This document shows positions 20,288 to 28,356 of a stretch of DNA of 28,356 bases, piece by piece; the stretch's first letter is position 1; each line of letters begins with the position of its first letter. This stretch comes from Perkinsus olseni. Lineage: Eukaryota; Perkinsozoa; Perkinsida. The notes under the pieces are model-generated. The model saw only the letters and a program-made list of their open reading frames with translations, was not told the DNA's origin and ran no database searches. The stretch lies in contig JABANN010000449.1 in the NCBI GenBank assembly GCA_013115125.1, positions 1-28,356 on the forward strand, given 5' to 3'. Made by a program: the position numbers and the translations under genes.

Positions 20288-21313
20288 ATGAAGTGCCTCA
20301 GCGTTGCCTCCATCGGTCTGCATCAGATCGCATTGGCTGCTACTGGTTCTGATTGGTCCTATGATGATCAGTCTGCCTGGCCTGGTATGTGTGCCGAGGG
20401 TAAATCTCAATCGCCGATATCCATTGAGACCGCTGCTGTCGACCAGTCGGTTATCTTAAAAGATCTTCAAATCAATTATGGTCCAATTGATGATGCTGGT
20501 CTGAGTATCTCGAATTATGGTATTGGCGTGTCAGTCGAAGGTGAGCAGAAGGAATACAATATTGGTAACGTCCGTATGTATGAAGAAGACACCTTCGTTT
20601 TGGATCATTTCCACGCTCATTGGGGTTTGACCGACGAGTCAGGCAGCGAGCATCTACTCGAAGGTATGGCCCATCCGATGGAAGTTCACTTTGTTCATTA
20701 CAACGAGAAATACGGAAGTGTCGGGGATGATAAGGGGAAGGCTGGTGGCCTGGCTGTCTTGGGCGTCTTCTTTGAGATTGGTGACGCCAACCCTGAGATT
20801 GAGAAGATTCTCGAAGCCGTGAAGACCGGTAGCGACACTTTTGGCTCCATCGACTTGTACGGTTTAATCCCGGAGGATGCGGGTACAAAGTTCTTTGGTT
20901 ATGATGGTTCCCTCACCACACCTACCTGTGATGAGAATCTTCTTTGGCATGTGGCGAAGACGACAATGACAATGAGTGAGGATCAGATGAAGATGCTCAG
21001 GTCTGCTGTTGGCCCCGATGGAGATGTCATCGCCCCCAACTATAGAGATGCTCAACCATTGAACGGTCGTAAGGTTTATATAACCGAAGGCTTGAAGGAG
21101 GAGGTGAACCTTTATTGTCATCGTGTATGTGATGGTCTGTCATCCTGTGGTGATTCTAAGTACGGCTCTTACTGTAAAGGCAATGGAGTATGTTATGGTC
21201 TTTATCATAAGGATGATGGTTATTGCTTCCAACCTACTGAGTCCGACACTTGTGATGATTCCGTGCTTGAACCCGTTATGTGCTCTCCCTATACGACCGG
21301 GTTCACTATTTAA
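20288..21313 (+). CDS. Secreted alpha-carbonic anhydrase with 8-Cys tail, copy A
   Basis: 341 residues, no introns, starting at ATG 20288 (MKCLSVASIGLHQIALAATG), which gives a short hydrophobic signal peptide. An in-frame extension upstream has no ATG and is rejected. The CA domain has all three zinc ligands (HFHAHWG, MEVHFVHYN), the Glu in GSEHLLEG and the Thr of SLTTPT. The Cys in PGMCAEG and TPTCDEN are placed for the disulphide of extracellular alpha-CAs. The CA II proton-shuttle His is not conserved (NYGIG). A tail of about 70 residues after LKEEVNLY holds eight Cys (for example CDGLSSCGDSKYGSYC) and is not a domain I can name. It would catalyse reversible CO2 hydration outside the cell or in the secretory pathway. 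The tail may mediate attachment or substrate binding. Confidence 0.93.
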   Translation: MKCLSVASIGLHQIALAATGSDWSYDDQSAWPGMCAEGKSQSPISIETAAVDQSVILKDLQINYGPIDDAGLSISNYGIGVSVEGEQKEYNIGNVRMYEEDTFVLDHFHAHWGLTDESGSEHLLEGMAHPMEVHFVHYNEKYGSVGDDKGKAGGLAVLGVFFEIGDANPEIEKILEAVKTGSDTFGSIDLYGLIPEDAGTKFFGYDGSLTTPTCDENLLWHVAKTTMTMSEDQMKMLRSAVGPDGDVIAPNYRDAQPLNGRKVYITEGLKEEVNLYCHRVCDGLSSCGDSKYGSYCKGNGVCYGLYHKDDGYCFQPTESDTCDDSVLEPVMCSPYTTGFTI

Positions 21314-23139
21314 AATTTGACTTCTGAACAACTTGAGTCTTGATTAGTTGCTATCGATCTCGTAGCTTTTTTTTCAACTCAAATTGACATGAAATCGTAA
21401 TCTCATCTTTTAGTAAGTGGTAATTCGTTGTCGAGTTGCGAGTTGTCTTAGCAACTATCGCGTAGACTCTAACCTGAGTCATTGCAGTAGATATGTGCAT
21501 TTGGCGGAAAGTGATTCGGATAGGGGTATGGTAGCGATCGGGTAGAAGCTTCGTTGGCGAGATTTTCAATGGCTCTGCGCAGCGAACTCTCAGGGCGATG
21601 CGAGGAGGGATGGTGGTTCAGCCACCGTGGTCGACTAGCAGCTTGCTAGTAGAAAGACGAATTATAGAGAACTCTTATAACCCGACGTTCGGTATTGTCG
21701 AGCGTCGCGACTCCGCATTATTTGCTGTCAGTCTCGTCTGCGGAAGGCTATCAGAATATTGTATATCTAAGACGAACGGGTCGTTTCATGCCCATGGACT
21801 GTCTCGTTTCTCAAAGCGAATCACGACAGTTTCGTCTTGGTTGATATAAGTCGTTATTACCGCAGCAGTGTAACTACCTCTCACTGCAGAAGCTCGCCCG
21901 TGAGGGCAGGGGTTCTTGTTGAAGACAGTGAGGACTCGAAAGACCAGCAGTACGCGAGCCGAATCAACCTAAGACAATCCACAACCCAGAAGTTGTATTT
22001 AACAGGATGAATGCGATGTAACGGTCACCTGCCTTAGAAACGCTGACGCTTTTTGACGCCAAGGGAAGATCGAACCTGAGGTTCTTGCCATTGAGGTCGT
22101 AGCGAATAAAGAGGTATCCTCGACACGCTATGAGAGGGCAGAGAGGATAACATCGTTACAATGATTGGGGAAACGACCAGCACAATGAAAACACCGGCTG
22201 AGGTGTGGCCGGCCGTGGCAATCTCAAGGAGGGTTGAAGGTCGATCTCTGCAGGTTAGCTTTTCTCGGAGCTCATAAGCTAGCCATCGCCGGCTCCCATC
22301 GATTACTTTAGTTAACAGTCATGCACTGGCCTTAATCATCTTCGACATCCTCAGTACATCGTGTGAGAGGCATTGCTCTCGATAGGTAGAAGGCAAGTCT
22401 ATAACGGCGTCAAGAGCGTGATACAAATTGGAGTTGATTCAGACCATACTGTAAAGTAAAGTCCGCAACGGGAGCTGGTAATGTTGCGCGCTTGGTTGTT
22501 CTACACTGTGGTCGCTGCATTGAGAGGGCTATACGTGAGCGGAAGCTGCGCATCCACCCCCATTCACGATTGAATTCACTCCATCGCAGCCACTCCCCTG
22601 GCTAACGAATGGCCTAGGTTCTGTACAGTCCGCTTCGCGGAGCCTTGGAAGACGAGTCTAGAAAACCTCTACCGGTCTATTAGCTCAATCCACCCGAGCA
22701 GATGGCCCTCCAGCGGGTAACTATTCATGTATGCCAGCTCAGGCACAGCCGTTGCGCAGCGATCTGGTCATAGACCGTGTTTTGAAAGAGAAAATCGCAG
22801 ATTTTCAATCGCTGATTTGGTGTAGTGGGGTGTCATCCACTACTAGCTCCGGAAGTTCTTCGTCCCGCTGAAACTCTCCATTGATCCACTGCTGGTTCGT
22901 CCGAATTCCATCCTGCGGATGGAAGCAAGGCGCTCTGAAAAATATGGCATATCTGCGAGGAATCACCGACCAGATAATTGTGTGTTGGTGGTTCAAGTGA
23001 CGGGACATATCGCACCACACAAAAGGCTAGTAGCCGAACATCATTACAGCCTGCCATTCGTAATTCGATTATCCGCAGTTACTCGGTCTATCTCCTAATT
23101 CTTAGGGTGTGCTCTTCAGTTGCTTCTCCTTCTTCTTCA
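21314..23139. other. Intergenic region between the two secreted carbonic anhydrases
   Basis: No gene is recognised in 1.8 kb. Short palindromes lie at 21634-21650 (7-bp arms, 3-base centre) and 22790-22806 (7-bp arms, 3-base centre). Similarity between the flanks of the two CA genes ends almost at the stop codon and at the ATG. Confidence 0.45.
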
Positions 23140-24165
23140 ATGAAGTGCCTCACCGTTGCCTCCATCGGTCTGTATCAGATCGCATTGGCTGCTACTGGTT
23201 CTGATTGGTCCTATGATGATCAGTCTGCCTGGCCTGGTATGTGTGCCGAGGGTAAATCTCAATCGCCGATATCCATTGAGACCGCTGCTGTCGACCAGTC
23301 GGTTATCTTAGAAGATCTTCAAATTAATTATGGTCCAATTGATGATGCTGGTCTGAGTATCTCAAATTATGGTATTGGCGTGTCAGTCGAAGGTGAGCAG
23401 AAGAAATACAATATTGGTAACGTCCGTATGTATGAAGAAGACACCTTCGTTTTGGATCATTTCCACGCTCATTGGGGATTGACCGACGAGTCAGGCAGCG
23501 AGCATCTACTCGAAGGTATGGCCTATCCGATGGAAGTTCACTTTGTTCATTACAACGAGAAATACGGAAGTGTCGGGGATGCTAAGGGGAAGGCTGGTGG
23601 CCTGGCTGTCTTGGGCGTCTTCTTTGAGATTGGTGAGTTTAACCCCGAGGTTGAGAAGATTCACGAAGCCATCATGGCGGGCAGCGACGCTGTTGATTCC
23701 GTCGACTTGTACGGTTTAATCCCGGAGGATGCGGGTACAAAGTTCTTTGGTTATGAGGGTTCCCTCACCACACCTACCTGCGATGAAAATCTTCTTTGGC
23801 ATGTGGCGAAGACGACAATGACAATGAGTGAGGATCAGATGGAGATGCTCAGGTCTGCTGTTGGCCCCGATGGAGATGTCATCGCCCCCAACTATAGAGA
23901 TGCTCAACCATTGAACGGTCGTAAGGTTTATATAAGCGAAGGCTTGAAGGAGGAGGTGAACCTTTATTGTCATCGTGTATGTGATGGTCTGTCATCCTGT
24001 GGTGATTCTAAGTACGGCTCTTACTGTAAAGGCAATGGAGTATGTTATGGTCTTTATCATAAGGATGATGGTTATTGCTTCCAACCTACTGAGTCCGACA
24101 CTTGTGATGATTCCGTGCTCGAACCCGTTATGTGCTCTCCCTACACGACCGGGTTCACTATTTAA
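23140..24165 (+). CDS. Secreted alpha-carbonic anhydrase with 8-Cys tail, copy B
   Basis: Same length (341 residues) and organisation as the copy at 20288, beginning MKCLTVASIGLYQIALAATG. An upstream in-frame extension exists, but the paralogue and the signal peptide fix the start at 23140. Zinc ligands, Glu, Thr and both disulphide Cys are present. About 20 residues differ from copy A, and 11 of these fall in one 28-residue window (IGEFNPEVEKIHEAIMAGSD here, IGDANPEIEKILEAVKTGSD there), which suggests conversion from a third paralogue. The 8-Cys tail is identical in sequence. Confidence 0.93.
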   Translation: MKCLTVASIGLYQIALAATGSDWSYDDQSAWPGMCAEGKSQSPISIETAAVDQSVILEDLQINYGPIDDAGLSISNYGIGVSVEGEQKKYNIGNVRMYEEDTFVLDHFHAHWGLTDESGSEHLLEGMAYPMEVHFVHYNEKYGSVGDAKGKAGGLAVLGVFFEIGEFNPEVEKIHEAIMAGSDAVDSVDLYGLIPEDAGTKFFGYEGSLTTPTCDENLLWHVAKTTMTMSEDQMEMLRSAVGPDGDVIAPNYRDAQPLNGRKVYISEGLKEEVNLYCHRVCDGLSSCGDSKYGSYCKGNGVCYGLYHKDDGYCFQPTESDTCDDSVLEPVMCSPYTTGFTI

Positions 24166-24982
24166 TTTGACTCTTAACACGATGTAGCTCTCTTATCTAG
24201 GCTCAGGTTTATTTGTAGTTCATCAGTTCTAATGGTAATTAGATTTTTGATAATAGAAGTTTTCATCATGTTGCGTTGTGAGTCCACTGTGGCAGTACGG
24301 CAAAATACTGTTATTGGTGTTTGCTCATCGCAGATCTTTCAAAATGAGTCGCATGCTTATCAAACGCCGTCTGTGATCTTTGATAAGGTTGGTTCTCAGC
24401 ACTCGTCGTTCACGTTGATTAAGTTCTCTGTTGTCGATTCGTCAATCGATCTTAGAGGCACCAGTAATCGTAGCAATATATGTTCCGTAGCGATCAACGG
24501 GTTTGGAACTCATAAAGTTTCCAGGAACACGATGAGCTGTCAGAGTGCGTTCCGTGTGAGTAAATCACGAGGCGTCCGTTTCTGCACGTACTGTCAACTC
24601 ATTTCTAACCGTTCGAGACTTGATGACGCAAAACATCTTCATCAATGGTAGAAATGCTGCATCATGCTCTACTGAAAGTCTGGAACCTCATCCACCCTGA
24701 CACCGCCAGCTCTCCACGATCACGGAATCATCAAGTCTCACAAAGTTTCTGTCGCCACTACGTCTGCTTGATATTTGAGTCGGCTGCCGCGGCGCCCGCC
24801 AACACCGTTCGATGATGTCGTCCCATCGCTCGTCGCGCCTGAAGAGGTTCTCATGAAATTCCCATATAAACACATGAGCCGGCTGGACTTGACGAGTGCC
24901 GGTGAGCGGCTTCTATTCGCTGGTACAGTGGGCTCTTTCCAACGAGCAGGCGAGGCAGTCTCCCTCCTGAAGAGTTCGCTGC
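24166..24982. other. Region between carbonic anhydrase copy B and the kinesin 3' end
   Basis: A plus-strand open frame of 139 codons (24232-24651) starts 66 bp after the CA stop with MVIRFLIIEVFIMLRC. It has no recognised motif and may be chance. The rest holds nothing recognised. Further minus-strand frames at 24738-24986 could be extra 3' kinesin exons but lack support. Confidence 0.3.
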
Positions 24983-27614
24983 TCATACTGGCCCTACTCG
25001 GCCAGTTTTTAACCTTCTTTCGTCGTCTGCTCCATCGATCCGCTCGCCATACTTTCGGCCGGTCGAGCTTTTATCGTCTTCATCGGTGGAGTCATGAAAA
25101 AGACCGCCTCTCGACTGTACTGTTCTACGATGATGCTCGTTAGATTTGACAGACGAGGCCCTCCCTGTTGGCACACTGGGTGACCACGACCAGCCGCCGC
25201 CACCTCTTGTTGTGCTGCGCCCAGTCGGGTCCGCTGTGCGAGTGTGAGAGTCAGTCATCTGCTCCAGCCCTATGGACGTTCTCGATGTCGGCAATTGACG
25301 CCTCGGCCGATTGGTGGAGTAGAGGGGACCGTTGGGGTGGGGGCGGACTGTCAATGGTGAGGGAGACTGTACCCCGACGTTCCCTTCACTCGGTGCGCTC
25401 AATGGGGCCGAGGAGGTGCACTCGGACAGGGGCTTCGACCTCCTCCGCCAACGCGAACTAGCCTGATCGCTAGGTCACATACAGGAAGCTGCAACGCTTC
25501 AATACTTGAGACGAAGCACGGCACCGTTCGGGCCGCAAGGGTGTGGCCCAGGGGTCCTGAGTTGCCGCCCTCGGTGGTGGCCCGATGCCGCCTCTACGAC
25601 GGATAGCCAAAGGCCAGTAGAACTAATATTCTAATTAGAAGACCGGCTGTTGCAAGCTGACCCACTGGTGATGGTTTCTCTGAAACAGTCGTGCAGGAAG
25701 AGGACGAGTGGAGGCTGGGTGGTGAGGACCGCAGGATCGGCGAGGAAGGCATATCTAGAGGTCGATCCAGGGTCGTTACAGAAATCGGCCTACTCACCGT
25801 CCGATCTTGCACGACTCCGCTGCAGTTTCACTATTCTCTCCAACTTCAGTCGCCTCGCCCTCTCCTGTGACCAGAGTGAAGCATTCACCTCATAGCGGTG
25901 AATCATACCTCATCGAGTTCACATCTGAGGAACGCCACAGCCTCCTTCAAGTCCTCATGCTCTTCACGGGATACGATCGGTCGCCCTCTGGCTGTAGACG
26001 GCGGAAGGCTCTGATGATACACAGGGAAAGGCATATGGTAGACAGGGTGTGGGTTCGAATCCCAGGTCTATTATTTTCACCGTGGATCGATCCTTTTGGT
26101 TGTGCGATTTTTTGGTTCCTGTACCTCCCACTGGGCGAATGAAGGAAACCGTCTTCTTCATGGTACTCGCGAACCGAATCGACCGTTGCGTATCTGATGG
26201 AGTCTTACGAGTTGGCGGAAATGTGGTATAGGATCGCACCAGTGAGGAGAGTCCGCCTCGCCCTCTCGGACTGTTCACCAATAACATCTTCTGCTATGCA
26301 AACGAGGACAAGCACGCAACTCGGAGGTTCGGCGAAAAACGCAGCCAGAAGCCTAAGAGACTTGAAGAGAGAAAAACACCATGGTCGACTAAGATATTCG
26401 AACGATCGTGAAGAGCAGCAACAAGAAGGACAGTCTCGGTTCACCTCGTGAGTGTCGAACCTCTGAAAGTTGGCGTAGCGTTGTTACACTGGGACATACT
26501 CATAACGCACATCGCGAGCGATGTCAGGCTCTTGTTAATACTCGTCATCTCGTCACGGCTATCGGGCCGCTTGTCGTGCGCTAGAAGCCCGAAACTACAC
26601 CAACGCTCGGCACCTGTCAATTTTTATAGAACATGAGGACGCGGTAAGCTCTACCGGCTAGGTCAACGACGGTTATGCGCTGTACGGCGTCAATATACAT
26701 GATGACGAGGGTGTGGGAGCGGCTACTTCGATGATTGGCTGCGTTCTTGCCGACCACTCGGTTCAGCAGACCTGTGGAAGCTAGAATGGTCATGACGTTC
26801 ACTCAGGCAGACCTCACCCGAGCTGATCATTTTTAAGGCGTCATGAGGATCCCCCGGGCAGGCTCTGACCCCGTCTGCAGCGCAGCGGATGGTAGTCCTT
26901 GAACAGGTTGGGGACAGCATATCATAAACCTGTAGGCACCAATGCTGCATTGATAGAATCACAAAAAGGGGCTCAAGTTGGCGAGCCCCCCCATGCTGTC
27001 CGAAGCATACTCAGGCCCGCCGCGCCCTGGCTACCCCACGAGTTCACCTTCTCTTTGTAAACCTCCAAGACGGATATAGTCAGCTCGTGCTTAGACCTCT
27101 TGCACTCGTCAAAAACCATCCTCAGCAATGGACCGGTTAGTCCGTGGTCACCGGGGGTAGAGTCACCACCGAACACCGAATGTGTTTTACCGCTGCCGGT
27201 ATGCCCGCTACGAGAGAGAATATCATCAGAAGTTTCGCCCTCGGCTCACTAGGCCATGATGAGCATCTTCGGACCATCTCCGTTAACACCGCCGCGCACG
27301 GCCGTTCGAGAAAGCAGTTCTGATGACCTGCAAGACAGTGGTGGTGTGAAGTTGGATGAGAGCGAACCCCTACACGTCGGCGTTGGTGGCTGCTGGAGTA
27401 AAAACTCGATCGAATCGCACATGGGAACGAGTTCGGCAGTCCGCGTAGAGGTCTGTGGGGAAGGTGAGGAAGTCCTGTGACGGATGGTTGGGCATAGCGT
27501 AGCGGTCGGTGTGGACCTCACCCCATCGCAGCCCACCAGAGGCCCTCTGTCACTGCGCCGGGGGGCCGGACGTATCCTGGCGTAAATGCTGACTGATGAT
27601 GACTCAGTATGCAT
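24983..27614 (-). CDS. Kinesin-like motor protein
   Basis: The ATG at 27614 opens SVSIYARIRP, the first strand of a kinesin motor. Joining exons across short introns gives FDRVFTPAATNADV, then KMLIMAYGHTGSGKTHSVFG with the P-loop at about 27184-27210, ISVLEVYKEK, VYDMLSP, NRVVGKNAANHRSSRSH (switch I), ITVVDLAGAE (switch II), SINKSLTSLA, FRGSTLTRLLAAFF and VLVLVCIAEDV. This is the full order of motor motifs, all joins in frame with GT-AG introns such as 27475-27521 (47 bp). After the motor come coiled-coil exons (EEHEDLKEAVAFLRCELDE, RLKLERIVKLQ) and a polar tail ending at 24983. The motor would move along microtubules using ATP. The subfamily is not assignable by eye, and exon borders downstream of about 25800 are uncertain. 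Confidence 0.8.
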
Positions 27615-28005
27615 TGGCAGCCCGCATATCAAAGTCAGAGTTGGGGAAGGGCAAACAAAGATGCCACTCGTTAGCCCAAGGCCCGGATGACTCGTCAATG
27701 CCCCTGTGGCTGAGTTGCAGTACCGTCAGTGAACGATGCTGCTAGAATGGGATTCGCCCCCCCCCCATCAACCCATAGGTTATACGACGATTCGAGCCAA
27801 CAGCCATTAGACGGTTGAACCCCCGCTCAGTTGGGAGCAGCAAGAATTTGGGGATACCAAGTCCGCCATTTACTAGCTGCCTGAGATTCCCTCTATCATA
27901 TGTTAGAATGACTATTCATTCATTACCGGACGAACTTTTCGAGAGCGTCGCACCGCACGATTCTACGCAATACTCAATAAATGAATCAGATTGGACAAAC
28001 GAGGT
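27615..28005. other. Spacer between kinesin and the carbonic anhydrase fragment
   Basis: It contains the presumed kinesin promoter region and sequence unrelated to the upstream flanks of the other CA copies. No motif is recognised apart from a C-rich run at about 27758-27766. Confidence 0.35.
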
Positions 28006-28286
28006 CATCTACTCGAAGGTATGGCCTATCCGATGGAAGTTCACTTTGTTCATTACAACGAGAGATACGGAAGTGTCGGGGATGCTAAGAGGAAGGCTGG
28101 TGGCCTGGCTGTCTTGGGCGTCTTCTTTGAGATTGGTGACGCCAACCCTGAGGTTGAGAAGATTCTCGAAGCCGTGAAGACCGGCAGCGACACTGTTGAT
28201 TCCATCGACTTGTACGGTTTAATCCCCGAGGATGCGGGTACAAAGTTCTTCGGTTATGATGGTTCCCTCACCACACCTACCTGTGA
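28006..28286 (+). pseudogene. Internal carbonic anhydrase fragment
   Basis: 281 bp closely matching the middle of the intact CA genes, from the HLLEG codons to SLTTPTC. It keeps the third zinc-ligand His (MEVHFVHYN) and the Thr, but lacks the first two His, the conserved Glu, the N terminus, the C terminus and the tail. It is open to a stop at the window edge (28354-28356) through unrelated sequence, so it could only encode an inactive chimera. Both borders are abrupt. Confidence 0.82.
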
Positions 28287-28356
28287 AACCTCTGAGTGTG
28301 GGGAGGGGGAGTGGGGCGTGCGAGCACCGGAACCTGAGGCAAGCGCAGTTCCGTGA

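Noticed and set aside
20472-20888. 138-codon minus-strand open frame within CA copy A
   Set aside because: It is a shadow of the conserved CA coding strand. Similar shadows appear in every CA copy.
22978-23139. N-terminal extension of CA copy B
   Set aside because: The upstream frame is open by chance, has no counterpart in copy A and would bury the signal peptide.
24775-25143. 122-codon plus-strand open frame with hydrophobic stretch
   Set aside because: It overlaps the kinesin tail exon in antisense and shows no family motif.
26049-26070. T-arm-like sequence GTGGGTTCGAATCCCAG suggesting a tRNA
   Set aside because: No matching 5' acceptor stem, D-arm or anticodon stem lies upstream at the right distance, and the position is within the kinesin gene region on the other strand.

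Overview
The window reads as nuclear DNA of a protist. It has spliceosomal genes with very short GT-AG introns (mostly 34-67 bp), the standard genetic code, near-balanced base composition, a basal-body/flagellar protein (SSNA1/DIP13) and expanded tandem gene families. This combination fits a Perkinsus-like alveolate best. That assignment rests on style and gene content, not on a database match. All splice models below were read by eye from frame, GT-AG borders and comparison between paralogues.

Layout. 1.3-5.0 kb: two tandem minus-strand copies of a two-domain CbiX-like chelatase gene, each in about eight exons. 5.2-5.6 kb: SSNA1/DIP13 (minus, three exons). 5.7-7.3 kb: a 521-residue helical protein of uncertain identity (minus), divergent from a small C2H2 zinc-finger gene at 7.5-8.4 kb (plus, five exons). 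8.5-9.05 kb: a MITE-like DNA element with about 84-bp terminal inverted repeats. From 9.7 kb on the window is dominated by an alpha-carbonic anhydrase (alpha-CA) family: a copy without a signal peptide (9.7 kb), a minus-strand pseudogene (12.3-13.4 kb), two intact secreted copies (20.3 and 23.1 kb) and an internal fragment at the right edge (28.0 kb). Between them lie a LINE fragment (10.65-11.3 kb), a second inverted-repeat-bounded element (11.4-11.9 kb) and a decayed secreted protein made of three exact 348-bp repeats (17.0-18.1 kb). A multi-exon kinesin gene (minus) fills 25.0-27.6 kb.

The most unusual signal is a scatter of perfect or near-perfect palindromes, most with exactly one unpaired central base. 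At least two are insertions into sequence whose original form can be inferred (the LINE fragment and the CA pseudogene). In both, the added bases are a reverse-complement copy of the adjacent host sequence, as expected from fold-back template switching. The second theme is mosaic evolution of the CA family: homology stops near the start and stop codons, and short conversion-like patches are visible, including a nearly identical Cys-rich tail in an otherwise diverged pseudogene.

The secreted CA copies would interconvert CO2 and bicarbonate outside the cell or in the secretory pathway. The 9.7-kb copy has lost the signal peptide, one Cys of the expected disulphide and the Cys-rich tail, so it looks re-targeted to the cytosol or is in early decay. 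The housekeeping genes (SSNA1, kinesin) are microtubule-related but share no evident operon-like logic.
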